A DNA stretch of 64,000 nucleotides from Colias croceus (taxonomy: Eukaryota; Arthropoda; Insecta; Lepidoptera; Pieridae): positions 4,340,001 through 4,404,000 of the forward strand of contig NC_059549.1 in the NCBI RefSeq assembly GCF_905220415.1, written 5' to 3'. Shown piece after piece: positions 24,188 through 38,000 of the stretch (positions within the stretch are counted from its first letter, which is position 1; each line of letters begins with the position of its first letter). The notes below the pieces were generated by a model, which saw nothing but the letters and a program-made list of their open reading frames with translations, ran no database searches and was not told where the DNA came from. A program made the translations under genes and the position numbers.

Positions 24188-25970
24188 AGCGCACACCACG
24201 TGCTTTCGTACTTTGCCTTATATTTTGCAAACATAATTGAAATTGCTTCTCTACTTTTGCTCGAAACTACATTTCTCGAATTATATTGTCGTTTTCAAGA
24301 CCATTCTGATTTGGAAGTTACGAATTGTGAACAAGGTCTTGCAAAATTTACATTCAATAGGGAGCCGTTAAGTCGCGATGTGACTGGACGCGGACGAAGG
24401 TCACCTTGACCAACCGCTCGTTGTATTTATCTTTACATCAGTAATAATGACCTGATATCGAATGAACTTGTGTTAAGGACAGTTGGAGAATAATAATTTA
24501 ATATTCAAATGATTAATAATGTATTCAAATGACACACACCGGAAATTTTGATAGTAAACCTAATTAAGCAATTGTTTTGTATGCGAATAGTATTTACGTA
24601 ATTTATGATAACGATATGAATATATGTAGGACGTTTGTTATTTATTATTAAACTTGATATTCAAACAATATCATACTCTTATTTCCAGAAAGGATGGTTT
24701 ATTTAAGCTATTGAATATGTAAGTATATCATGTTTCATAGGGCACTAAAACCATGACGTGGTATAAAGTATTAAATCAAAAATTGTCCTTATCACATTTC
24801 AAGATAAAAATTGCACTATATACGAGGCACTTAGCACTTAATGCCTGATAACACTTATCTATCGTAAGTGGGTCAAACTATAATGATATAACAATCATAA
24901 GGCATGAGCTAGGGCGCACTCGTGACATTTCAACGACGATAACTCAGATAGCTTTTACAAAAATTAGGCGAGTCAATGTCTCATCAGTTTCCTGTTGCGA
25001 GGTTTGCAATTCAGTACAGGAAACAAAATTCAAAGACAATTTCTATGCAGATCTTGCAGGGGCGATCACTTAGTATTCAGTGAGTTTTGCGGGCCAATGG
25101 CGGCGGACTATCAGCGCCGTCCAGCGCCGCTTGAATATGTATGAGCGCACACCGACACTTGAACACCACGCACGCACGCAATTTAGCCGTGACACACATC
25201 TTTACTTAAGTTTCCAATCATTTACACTAAAATTACATATATCTCCATAATCAGATATTTTATTTGATCAACACCCACTCTCCAAACAGTTCTTTTAGTT
25301 TAATGACATCTATAATATCACTATCAATTAGCATATACACGTATTTGTTACTTTTAAATATACAACGTGAGAATGAAATGTAAACACGTGCCGAAAAAAG
25401 TAAATAGTAAATGAATGCGGCGTTCCGAGAATCGTGATGAGCATGACATCATACTCTTCGAGCGAAGAATAATATGAATAGCCCAGTAATAACGTCTCGG
25501 AGAACAATGCCTCGGTAATAAAACGTATATAAAATACTACAGATAACGACTGCCTATACAAAGAATTTTTCAATACAAAAGGTGTACCATTTGATTTAAT
25601 ACCGATACGCTTTGTGATAAGCAATGATTTGATTCTATTTCTAGAAGCATGTGTTTTCTGATTGATCGCTCAAGACTCGTTACCCACATCTGTCATGTTC
25701 ATGGCTACACTGTTTAACACATGTTAGCTAATGATGCCAACACAACGTGCTACGCGTGTGTTCGTATCTACGTTCGATTATATTTATAGTATGCATTAAT
25801 AAATACACGGAGTAAACCCACAATTCGTGTACGAACAGTGCTGACCTGAGTTCTGGGATGTAATCGGCGAATCGAAGTTGAAAAAGAACACCGACTGCGA
25901 ATTGCTATGCACAATAGAAAAGAAACGAGACCGGAGCATGCAGAGTGGTGGTGCGCGACGTGGGAAAGCG

Positions 25971-25995
25971 AATGGCGGCATTGGCGGCCATCTTG
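25971..25995. promoter_or_regulatory. Second YY1/Pho-like motif pair
   Basis: AATGGCGGC (25971-25979) and GCCATCTTG (25987-25995) again lie in opposite orientation and close together, in a GC-richer block (25.85-26.2 kb). The 15-base string CGGCCATCTTGGAAT around the second site also occurs at 6776-6790. Confidence 0.4.
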
Positions 25996-28900
25996 GAATG
26001 GGTTCGTTCGGAAAACATCACGTGTCCACGCGTCCGCTCGGCAACAGCGTGCAAAGGCTAAACGGACCGGAACAATTCGTGCACCACGTGCTTTTTTTTT
26101 GTTTGTGCAACATTCCTTTCCTGCGAATAGTATCGATCTGCGCCCACCCCTTTTGGCTAAAGATAAACACGGGTAAAAATAAACGAGCCATTCTCTCAGC
26201 GCGTTCAAGTTATTGATCACCCACTTGGTACAAGCGGACATTGATTTGCGATTTTGTAAGACAATAGCAGTACGGTCGGGCCTGTTGAACTAAACGAATA
26301 TGGTAAGAATATTGAAAGCGCTTGCATGCTAGGTACAAACGAGGCATTTTAGGTTGTAAAGTATATGATTTCTAATATATATATTATGAAACCTGAAATA
26401 CCTAATATGAATATGGTAGAATCACAATTAATTAATTTAAACGAAAATATGTTTGGTAAATAAAAGTTAGTAATAACGATGATAATAATTTATACAAAGG
26501 AACATCGACAGATGAAAATATTATGTTATAAACAGTTATGTAATTGAATGCACATGACGTTATGAATGTCGAAGTAAGCGAACGAATGTTGCATTCGAAA
26601 CACGTGTCTGTAAACATTCAGATGAGACTGTGAATCATAAACTACGCAACATAATTTTGTATCAACATTCACCACATTTTCTGGATAACTAAAGCGTGCG
26701 TTGTGACTAACTTACCGGTCTCTATTAGTTAGCTAACAAAGTACAAACCTTATGAGAGTGTCGCGTGTGGGCGCAAAGTGACTTGCGCTTGTATATTAAT
26801 GTTTTTCGTGACAACCGTTTCCTCGACGACCCATCACGCCATGCCATGCGTGACTCACTATTATACTCTTTTGTTGTTATTACATTTAAACGATTCAGAT
26901 CTATAATTATTGTTACTTTAGTCTCTTCTGTACAATTACAACATAAAATGGAGTGTTTTGATTGGCAATTGCTATGCTAATTGACGCAGTTATTGTTTTC
27001 ATTATCATATTTCTGCCCAATATAATACCTAGCAGTTGTTTTCATTCGAATTATTTCATTATATTAATTTTCCACTTCTGATCATGCTCTTTTTAGCTAT
27101 AAAATAAAATAAAGTATCGCTTCCCAAAGAAAGTCTAAAGTTGTTCGTAAAAATTTATCATTATATTCCTCTTAAGGTATTGTCCTATAAAATATCTGTT
27201 TATGGCATTAGTATGTGTGCCGTGTCTCGTCAAGTAATAGCAAGCGATAGAGTGGGGTTCGGCATTAATCTCAAGAGTCAAGACCTTATAAGGTAGTTGC
27301 CGTTATGTAACTCGTTCTTATGGCAATGTAAACAACCTCTCGGCTCGCATATATTTAGCAAGAGGTTTTTATCGCGTTCCTCTTTGGTTATGCTTCGTGG
27401 CGTGGTCGTGCTGAACCTCGCATGCAAACACAAGTTATGTGAGACTACTAGAATATAATACTCGACTAATATTATATTATAAAGAACGTGCAAACCGAGT
27501 AAATTATAAACCCCAATTAGCACACCTGTACAAAGAAGTAAATATTAACACAAGATACGTATAAAAATAATCCAATGTCGACAAAATTGTGCTAAAGAAT
27601 TTCAAGGAGAAACAAACTACCACGAACCGCAAAAGATGACAATAAAACGCGAGGACTTATCTGAGATTACGAGTCACGTAATTCATAATATTCAATGTAG
27701 AAATTGTGCTTAAAAGTCTGAGCGTTTAATAAAAATAACGGAAAGCAAAGTTGGAGCGAGAGGCATGACGGCACATCTTAATTGTTGAAAAGAGATAGAT
27801 GACTGCCGTCTTACATAGCTATTTTTCAGTCACGCGCTATGGAACAGCGTTTCTATTTTTTGCACGCTCTCAATTGACCTCGTTGGTTTATCGTTATCAA
27901 GTGACGCTAATAATAAATTTATTTCGCCCGTAATAAGTCGAGCGGTAAACCGAAAACCACAAACAGAGATAACCTTCGAGAGTGGATCATCAATATTATT
28001 GTTGGTACACATGAGCCATTTGTTTTTGGAATAATATTACGCAACCGTGATAAATGCCACCCACATCATTCTGTTCTGGTGTATTTTTCCTTCGTATGTT
28101 TATTAACTAGATAAGCAAAGATAAAGATTGATATAAAGTTAATATGACGGTTAATAAATGTGAGATTTGAGACGGTAATTATTTAATCTGCCATCAAGCA
28201 GATAACGAAACATAAAGCAAATGAATTATTGCAGTACGGCTCGTTAAAATTGTTTCTAGGCTAGACGATAGTATACGTTGCGACAGTCACCGCTTTGAGA
28301 GCCACTTAACCTCCTTAATGACAAAGCTCGTAGTCAATTAGCAAGCCAATAGTTTTGAACTTTTGACAGTCGTAAACGAACACAATTGGTTGCCTACAAA
28401 CAATGCTCGTACTAACGATGTCATCTTGCACTATCATGCTCTGAGTTCCGTGACTGCTGCAGCACGACTTACATCAAACAAATCCATTAATATGGACGTT
28501 ATAATAACTAAATACTACATGTAGACTTTTAATTTGCTATAGGAGTTCACTCTCAAGGTGGAACATATACCATTGAAGACAAGTGAAGGTCAAGTTGAAC
28601 ACGTTCCGATTGTAAATTGTACAATGCTTATAAAATCGTTTAATTGTCTGTTATGATTAATATATTTTGTAAAACTTAAGTTGTTTACATTATATAAGTT
28701 AATAGAAAATATGATTTAATGCTTATGTTCAGTTTTGGCTGATATTTAAATCCCAAATGTCATATCATATCAACTCGAATAGAAGTTGAGCAATGCTAAG
28801 GCGTTATAAATTAACTTGCATAATGTAATTCAAAGTTTATTCGCAGCCAGACAGCAATTACGCAGGGAAGTTTGAGCAGCATTCACGAACACCGAAAGAG

Positions 28901-31900
28901 GTGAGGTCCCCACTCCCACACCCGCTTCAAACGCTCAAACTCGCGGCAGGGGGTGAAATTGGGAAACTTCCACGGCCCATTCAATCCGATTATTTCACAT
29001 TCTTTTGGGCTGATGAACTTTGCTGTCTATCATCGATCAAATCAAAAACACGAGTATAATGTAGATTATTAACTTTCGAAATTAAAAGTGGTTCGGGGAT
29101 TTAGAAAAGTTTTCTCATCAGTATTGAAAAATGAAACGGTCTTGGAAGTTTTCGAGCTAATGCTCCTTAACATTGCCATAAGAAGTAAAATATAAGGCAG
29201 TAAACACAATTTAGTAGTATAACTTTGAAACAAGTTGCAAATAAACACATTATATTAAAGTGAGGAAGATCGCGAAACAGAAAGTTTGCCAAAGTCGGCT
29301 ACTTGTGTAAAGTTGGCAAGTTACTAACTTCTTGTGAAACTTCGCTGCTTCAAAACTGTAATGCTTGGAAGAAGATAATCTAAAAGTTGGACGTCGCAAA
29401 CTTATTACATCTTGTTAAATTGCTTAATAAAACGTTAAACAACCACGTTTATCTTTGTAAAGTAAAACAGTTTAAAGTAATGCTTTAGTCTCCAATAATA
29501 ACGTAATTTGCATTAATTATAAGAATTCAAAAGGTAATTCAGAAAAGATCAAAATATTTCTAAGACACAATAAATTGTTATTATTAAAAATAAAGTCTCT
29601 TCGTCTGAGACATTTATTGGATCTTTATTTCGTGGAAATACAAGTTTTATATTTAGCATGACTAAATTTAATTTCGTATTTGAATGGGAATTTCATATTA
29701 TAAATATAGTCTCTTCCCTTCTATTTCATTTAAGATCATAAAATGTTTACTGATCTTCCTTTCAACTTTTCAGGTTTCTTTTAATATTGTGCTTCTGAGA
29801 ATAATATATATCCAGACTCCAGTCACAAATGTTGAAATTACGACAAAACATTTCAAGAAAAGTTTGGTGGGCTGTATTTGGTTCTAACCCTGCTTAGAGG
29901 TGACAACCTCCACCCATATTGATGATAAATAGAAAATATATGCAGTTCAATAAACTTCTAGAGTATTCGAACCCTAATGCCCAGTATTCGAACCCTATAC
30001 TTAAAATCGCCATCATATTTACAATGTTTTCAATACCATCTCAATCAAATCTCACTGTACCTATATCAGAACAAACTCGCAAGTTCTATTACGTGACCAC
30101 TAAGTTGGAACGCAAACCATTTGGTATTCCACAGACGTTATAAGTTCGGAATCTACGTCACGAGGGTGAAACAATAACTGTAAATTAAACTGAAAACTCA
30201 TTAAGCCTCGGCGGGAGTTCGGGCCTTCGATATGGATAAAGTAAATCATGCTTTACGTAATCGACATTTAATTGCTTATTGGATAGTTCTTGGGTAAATA
30301 AATCTGTTTTGTTTTAAAGTTATCGTAATTTGAAATTTCAAAATTGTTTACAACGAGAAAGCAGCTGAGTCACTAAGTTATTGAACGGTAAAGGAATCAA
30401 GAAAGTATTAATAAATGGATTCAATTCTACACAGTTTACTTATAATATCAATAATATAAATTAACTAAGGACATCAATAAATTTAATGATCAGTAGTAAG
30501 CACAATAAGAACAGTTTACAAGTATGGTGATAAATTAATTGTTACAAGAATCAGAACACAGCAATGTTATCTATAAAGTTATCAAATTTGATAGTATGAT
30601 GTGGGCTATTTGCAGTGAACTGCATAAGAAAGGTCACTCGAAACGTTTAGAGAGTAAGGAAACCATCAATCAACATTTAGTTGATACAGCCACTTGGAAC
30701 ACGATTACCGCAAATTGAAGCTGGCGCTTTTCCAATTCTATTATAAGAACCTACACAGACAGAACGTGAGATGAATAACGAACAGGAACAAATAATTTTA
30801 TAATGGCTTCAAATTCCAGAGACATTTTCATTCCACGACACTACGACTTGTTGGCTGCTTTTAGACCAGCTTACATCAAAGCGTCTATCTCACAAGATTT
30901 AAACGTCTTATTCACCTTTCTTCCGAACTCAAAATGACATGTGTCCTGTTTTTGACTAATTAGCACTTTAAATTCCATAACCCTCATATATTACAAACAC
31001 GAGAGCAACAAAATGAAAAGTGACTCATAATATTTGCACTGTCCTTGAAATTGTGCCTGAACATCTTTGGAATGAAGCCAAAATGTTTTCAATGCGACGA
31101 ATGACCTTTTTACTAAGCCTTTTTAGCATAATTTTGCTACAGAAATATGTCGGCAGAATAGGAATTTTATTGCTCGTAAATGTCCTATAGAGGTAAATGG
31201 ACAAATTTGTTTGAACTCCGTTCTAAACTAGCAACATGATGAGACCCCAATTTTTCAAATGCTTTTGGGGCATACTTTAATTAAATTGTGGTAAAGATTA
31301 AAATGAGTTACGCTAAAAGCCAAATTATGTGTATAATGATGTTATTTATTTAATAAAAAAAAATTACTACGGCATAGCTCACCTTAGTTTCGAAATCGAA
31401 GGTTTCGTTTAAATAATCTTTATTCATTGCCATACACTTACAATAAAATAAATTTAAGGAGGGGTGGCAAGATCACAATATTGCTTCAAAACCAACTTAA
31501 GTAAAAAAACTTAAATTAATATTGACCCCTTGTTTGTCATTATTCTTATTTTTGTACCCGTATAAACAATATTGAACAGATGTGATATTAATTACATTGA
31601 TGTCAATAGGTACCCTTTACATTAAGAAAATCCTCTCTTGTTTGTTTGGTAGCTATAGCCTATATTGACAATAAATAAATATCAAAGAAATACCATAATT
31701 AAAATAGGCCTATAGCTGTTATTTAGATATCCATAATAATATATGGCATTGTTAAAAACCTGACAAATGGCATCAATAGCATCAGGTTTGGCGTGTCGCC
31801 ACGGTCGGCTGTTTCGCCTTGACCAACATCGGAATGTCATCGAGATCTTTGGATCGTACATGTGAATTGTCGAATTACATAGATATTTTATTTTACATGC

Positions 31901-34039
31901 ATAAATTTCCTTGAATTTACATTCAACCGGATAGAGACGGCATTGTACCCGCGGACAACACGTTTGTTGCATTAGCATTCAATCTTATAATCAATGTTTT
32001 ATGTTTTATGATGATAAGAAGGATATGTGTTAATGTTTTTTCAAAGATAATTAACATAATAGCTTTTTCAAGATAGATAAAGCATGACCTGTTATTATAA
32101 GAAGACTTGTTTTTTCATCAATGTATTAAATGACCCGAGACAAAGAATTGTTGTAATATCGATTCAGTTAGCTATTTTATAGTAAAACAATTAATAGCAA
32201 TATGATAGTAAAGAAGTAAAATTAGCCACAAACGTTTTTCTTTATAATTAAACGTATAGTAGACATCATTTCGATAAATAATAAAAGCCTCGCGCCATCA
32301 CAGCTGGTTCCGCTCTCACGTTTATTTCCTTCCTTTTGAATTACTTTGAGCAGCTTTGACGGTTATTTCAAACGTGCCTCGTAATTATTGTACATTATGG
32401 TATTATTAATATTCCTTATTCGTGTTTAGTTTTGCTAATATTTTATCAGCCGTGACCCATTTGATTGTTTTTGTGCGCCGCTGTGTTTATTATTACCGAA
32501 TCACTATGTATAAATTAAATTACACCAAATATAGAGACTAATTAAGAACGGACTGATTAGGAAAATCACACAAAGCATGAATTCCTCATAAACATAAAGC
32601 ATTTTATAGCAATATTCAAGAACAATTGCACAATTAATCACAACTTGTGACGTTTGCCCATAAACAGAAAGAATTTTAATGATATAATTACCATAAGTTA
32701 TGCGACGCATAAGTTACGCTGATAATGAAGAAATAAAGAGTTTTAATGTGTGTATTGTTATAACGTGCAACCTATTTATACGTTTATCTTTGCATGAGGT
32801 GAGATTTTAAAAGATTCTCCTCGGGGGATACGGAAGAGCTTGGCGTTTTGCCAAACAGCCGTATCACAGAAACTGCACAGCTGTATACTGATGTTAATAC
32901 AGTTGTATAAATAATGTTGCTGCAATATTTAAATCCATAAAGTATTGGCTTAACGCGCCGGTCCGCTGGTGCAGACACGAACTCGGGCGAGGCTTGAATA
33001 AGTTTAACAATTTATTGTAGCTAATATTTTATTTGTTAACTGTTAGAAATAGCCTCACCCCATTTCAAAATATATAAGCTAAAGAAATGCGTGTACCTCC
33101 TCCTCCACCTCGCACTTAAAGTTCGTAAAGCAATGTTGGCTATTAAAATAAAGTTTCAAACAACTGAATACACTGCAGACTGTATAAGGAAAAATGCATG
33201 TTATTACAGCTTAAAGGAAAAGTCACAAAAGTGTTCCTTTAATTAAATCGGTCCGAAATCGTTTCCACAGTCACATTTTATTCGCACTGCAATTTCGCGT
33301 GCGACTCCGAAGCGACACATTTCATCTCAGCAAATAATTTTCGTAGTGTCAGCATTTACTGTCAGTTGTTCAATGTAACGAGCTCTGCATTTTGCGTGAG
33401 AAACGTAAACGCGTGGGAATGTCTGCGTTTTTGGCAAGAATAGCTAATGATTATTTGTGTATGTTTTATAATGCAAACTTAGTTTCCTATTGTTGTTATA
33501 ATAGGACGAATGTAATGTTATGCTTCTTTTAACCTCGATTCCACTGTTAATTATAGTCAACAGGTTCATTATATAGTTCACGTGTTCATTAATTTATTGA
33601 AATCTGTCGAACTTGCATAAATCGTAACTAACAACTAAAATAGCAAAACATTCTTCTTGGCAACATACCGTTTATATAATTTTAAGAACACAAAATATCC
33701 AAATTCCTTGATATTTTTATACGTGCTATAACAGATCCATATATAAATATTTGATAATACTACGAACAAATGTCTGAACTCTGAATATAAAAATTACATC
33801 ATCTCTTAAACTGCATCTGTATTACCATTTGAATCACGGCTATTGACGTCAAAAGAAGCACATAGGAAAACAGCGTATAAAATACAGCAAGTTTAATAAA
33901 TCAGGGCTTAAGTAATTCACCCAAGTATTAGTCACGCGACACTTAATAGAATGGATTATTCCGTTATTAATTGCGTTCTCGATTGTTTAGCAGTTCTATC
34001 CCGATAAGTCACATGAAGTTGACAGATAAAACGGTAATC

Positions 34040-34052
34040 AGGTCAGTGACCA
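34040..34052. promoter_or_regulatory. Near-match ecdysone response element
   Basis: AGGTCAGTGACCA differs from RGKTCANTGAMCY only at the last base and is an almost perfect inverted repeat of the AGGTCA nuclear-receptor half-site with a 1-bp spacer. It lies about 1 kb beyond the ratchet point. Confidence 0.35.
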
Positions 34053-34988
34053 ACGCAACGAGCCTCATGGGAAATTTATTCGCGACACGACTGGATTCCC
34101 TGAGTAGGGTTGTCGCTAACACTCATGTCAGGGAAAGCGAATGGCGATCATTATAGAAGATTCTTTCTTATTACCATCCTAAACTATACTGCTACAATTC
34201 GACATGTCAATATTTATAAGATAAAACAACTCTGTACTGTGAAAAGCGTATTAATTCAAAAAATTATCATAACGACCAAGGGCAGACAACTGTTATAAAT
34301 ATACTACGGATTGGAAACCTGCGACAAATGGGGCTATAAATTAGACAATGTGACGCATTCAAAGGTTTCACAATTATGTTATCTTTACTTTGAATAGAAA
34401 TAAAATCATAATTCAAAAGGGAGTTAGCAGCCCTAATTGCATTATAGATGTGGATGATCTCAGGCCGGTAAATACCACGGCTCGGTCTATAAATCATATA
34501 GATTGCGCCTCAAGGCGGCGCAGGTGATAAGGAGAAAGTACAATCGCTTCGATTCGATGCACGTATGATTTTATAATCGATTACTGTACGTAACATTACC
34601 AACAACAATATCAAAATGCCAGAATAAAGGAATGAAAACAAATATTTTATTTTAATAGTGTGATTGAAAGAATTTGACCGAATAAAGTAAGAAATGTTTA
34701 TAAACAAATCTTAATTGGTTTAAATAAAGTTTCAAAACACGGATAAAATAATGAGAAGGTTCGAGACTGCATTGCGGTATTTGTTCGGTGAAGGTCGATT
34801 TCATTTTACGTTTAGCACAGAGTTTTAATGTTATATTACAACTTTGTTATACGGACTTTCTTCAAAACTCTGTAGAGATCCCATTTCAACTAAAGTAATA
34901 TCATATTCAAGAATTATTCATTAACGTTGCGAATTACAAAACATCTAGGTATTCATTTATTTAACACATAACTAAGAACAAAACTTAC

Positions 34989-35025
34989 TTCTTCCAACAT
35001 TTTTCTATCCAAATCATGTACATAC
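34989..35025 (-). other. Candidate recursive splice site (ratchet point) with 37-nt RS-exon
   Basis: Seen on the minus strand: a branch-point-like TTACTAAT (35051-35044), a pyrimidine tract and CAG reading ttctcttttcttttttcag (35044-35026), then immediately GTATGT (35025-35020), a good 5' splice site. Thirty-seven bases on is a second strong donor, GGAAGAA|gtaagt, with its gt at 34988-34987. Juxtaposed acceptor and donor with a nearby downstream donor is the known layout of Drosophila recursive splice sites, where the short RS-exon recruits the machinery by exon definition and is then removed. The site divides the B-D intron into 15277 and 15827 nt. Inclusion of the 37 nt would shift the frame and meet a TGA in exon D, so it should behave as a poison exon. 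The alternative is an ordinary cryptic microexon. Confidence 0.7.
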
Positions 35026-38000
35026 CTGAAAAAAGAAAAGAGAATTAGTAACACTGATAAGGCTTTAATTACTCTTATCTATGACGAGTGATAAGGAGTC
35101 AAAGCATTGTAATTATCGGCATCACTTTATCAGCCATTGTAAATATAAGTGTTTGATAGTCATATATCTAAAAGATACACATAGTCGTAATTAGAGCAAC
35201 GGAATTTATAAACAGCTAGAGGTTTATTTATTAAAAAAAAATTCTTTCGAAGTGGTTTACTTCCAGCATATTATGGAAAATAATATTATTTAATAAAAAG
35301 CAACTTACGAAAAACGAATTAAACCCTTTTCATCTAGCAAATTCAAATTAATAATAACATTTTTAATGACATGCCCAATAAGTTACAAATACATTTCTAA
35401 TCTTATCTTAAAAATACACTGCATACACTTGGTATATTTAATTAAATAAATGGAAACAAGGAGCGGTTATCGTTCGGTCATTATGGGCCATAGTTTATCT
35501 TAAAAATTGAACAGTAATGTACATTGATACTAAACACGAATGTTAAAATTAGGTACTCCCTATCAAATAGCAATACCATATCTCAGAGTTATCATTTTAT
35601 AGAGATTATATTATAGCTCAAATTACTAAATAATGTAGTAGTTCTTGGGTCGTATTCAAATGGGGGTCAAATAGACATTATTACAATAGATTTATACAAT
35701 CATTTCATTGCCTTAATAAGGCTGGTTTTAATATGAAAACATGTAGGTATCAATTATTTTTAGACTTGTCTTAGCTGTATATAATTATGTATAACAATAA
35801 GGAAGGAATGTTCTCGAAATATAAATGATAACTAAAACGAAACATGAAATGTAAAATGTTATTGAATTTAAATATAACATAATATTTAAGTAGCAGAACC
35901 TACAAAACACTTTTGAAAAGTGTACAAAGAGATTCAGACGTCACAAAATGTTTGTACAATTAATTAAATATTACAGTAGCAGACACTTTAATATAGTTAT
36001 GCAACTGTATATATTCACTTGTATTCATTGAGCCATATAATACTAAAATGCCAGCCTCAAATAGGCTTTTGAATGGCTCGTATTCAGTGTACGGCAGTGA
36101 AAGAGCCGCTTGAATAATTACAGTCAATACAATATATACGAACTAATTGGTTTCATATCAACGTGGTTTGCCAATACCGAATTTGCTAATAAATATTATT
36201 TCGAGACCATTCTTATCTCAGCATCACGTGACCTTTACGGCGAGTCAGTATTGAATCAAATCTATTTACAATATTTATACGCCGATATAATAACGTACAT
36301 TTTATCAAAATGTAATCAGAATGTAAGATAGAACGTTGTTTGATAGATTATTTATATCCTTATCTTACCGCGCTTATCATTAATTTACATCGAAGCTGAG
36401 ATAATATTTGTATTCTTAAGATAAAAGCGATATATATTATACGATTGCAATAGTCTGCCATTAAACAAACAATTTAAATTTCAACCGAGTAAATAAGACT
36501 TATAGCAATTTACACAGGTGTTGATAACATTTATTGTTTAAAGATATTGCGTAACTTATATGGAGTATGGACGTGTATATTGTTGAGACCAAGTTTAAGT
36601 CGACTTAAATATCGTCATAGAAGAATGACACAGCGTTGCTAAGCTGTTATCTTTGTATTGGGGTCACAGTATAAATAAATCCATCCTTATTAGACTCGTG
36701 AATGAAGTTATGGTACTGTCAGCGAGCTCGACGATCACAGCGTGTTATGATGGATCGGATTATAGCATTAAGATTGATGTCATATAGAAAGTATGTTCAC
36801 TTTCTAAGCATGCAGAGGCGCCGTCTCATATGTTATAGTTCAGTAAGTCAAAATCGAGTTTGACAATTGCATTATAAACCCTGTTTTATGCAAATTAATT
36901 CCAGACGTTACTATGCGTTGAGTGGGCCAAGTATTATTAATATAATTTTTAAAATAAAGATGATAATAACTGAAGTTCCCAGCAATTCAAAGTATGAAAT
37001 AGCGCGCGTAATAATCATAAATCAATTGAAGATATTAAATTATGAACGTGCTCTGTAAGTCTTAATAACATTTTTGCCTTATCTGCGAAATAATAATGTG
37101 TATAGTTTTTACAATTTTAAATAATATAACTGCTATTTCAGTAAAAACGTGTTATTTTTTATACGGATGTATTATATCAATGATAATCAAGAAGATTCGT
37201 TAAGAGTTACAGATATGGAGGCATTAATTAAATTAATTTTAACTTTAGTTGCAGTAAAAACCAAATTTATTAACTTTTAATAAAAATAGAAATAGAAACA
37301 AGTAAGACTCAGAACACATTAAAAATATATTTTCATTATTAAGTAATATATTTTCCATTTTCTCACACAAGATTAAACATTTTCCAAGGTGTAACCAGTT
37401 ATTATAACCGTAGATTAATCAACGTTTAAAACATAATAAGCATAGAATCCCAAAGGGCAGTGGCGCCGAAATCGATTGTAATTTCCGATAGGCCAGCTTA
37501 ATAAATTATCGTGTCCGACGACCGGCGCGTAGGGTGTGGTCATCTCATTTGCAGATGTCGTCAATTCAAAAGGCATTTAATATTTAAATTAGCGAAAGTT
37601 TATGCCGTATTGTGTCACCGGACCTGTTCGGTGTTCCGTGTTTAATGACTCGTGATTCGACTTTATCTTTATTGTTATCGACTTTTATGGAAGTGGTCTC
37701 CGACGTGAATGTCATATATTACATATTTGGGGATATTATCGACGTATTTCCACTGAATCTGCTATCTTATTTATTTATTGTCAATTAAGTAGTATCTAGA
37801 GGTTGTACAATGACTTATTTATTTAAAATCATGTTCTTATTAATACGTCAGATTACAAAAATATAATGCGATTGTATCATCATTGTTTAACCGTATTTAT
37901 GTGTGATATTTGAACTTTAAACCATTTAACACAAAAAAAAAAACTGTTTGACATAAATATTATTATAACAGCTGAAATTCGTTTGTAAATAATCTTCAAC

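Larger units (their letters stand above)
19199..34988. other. Long B-D intron, distal half (exon D to ratchet point)
   Basis: No exon-like segment recognised. Holds one Helitron (23575-23769), the YY1/Pho-like pairs at 24.2 and 26.0 kb, and GC-richer blocks at about 20930-21070 (with AACCAGT/ACTGGTT and AAGGC/GCCTTT fold-backs), 25080-25190 and 28860-28990. AGTATTCGAACCCTA is repeated at 29962 and 29983. Confidence 0.6.

Noticed and set aside
25768..26241. 157-codon open frame on the minus strand
   Set aside because: It lies in a GC-richer block where several frames are open on both strands at once. It has no domain, no splice sites or start context, and overlaps YY1-like motifs. Composition explains it.
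29755..29790. Plus-strand tttcaacttttcag|gtttct resembling a recursive site
   Set aside because: The donor half (GTTTCT) is poor and lies on the strand opposite the gene.
34740..34780. GGTTCGAGAC, similar to a tRNA B box
   Set aside because: No A box at the right spacing and no cloverleaf could be drawn; no tRNA in the window was convincing.
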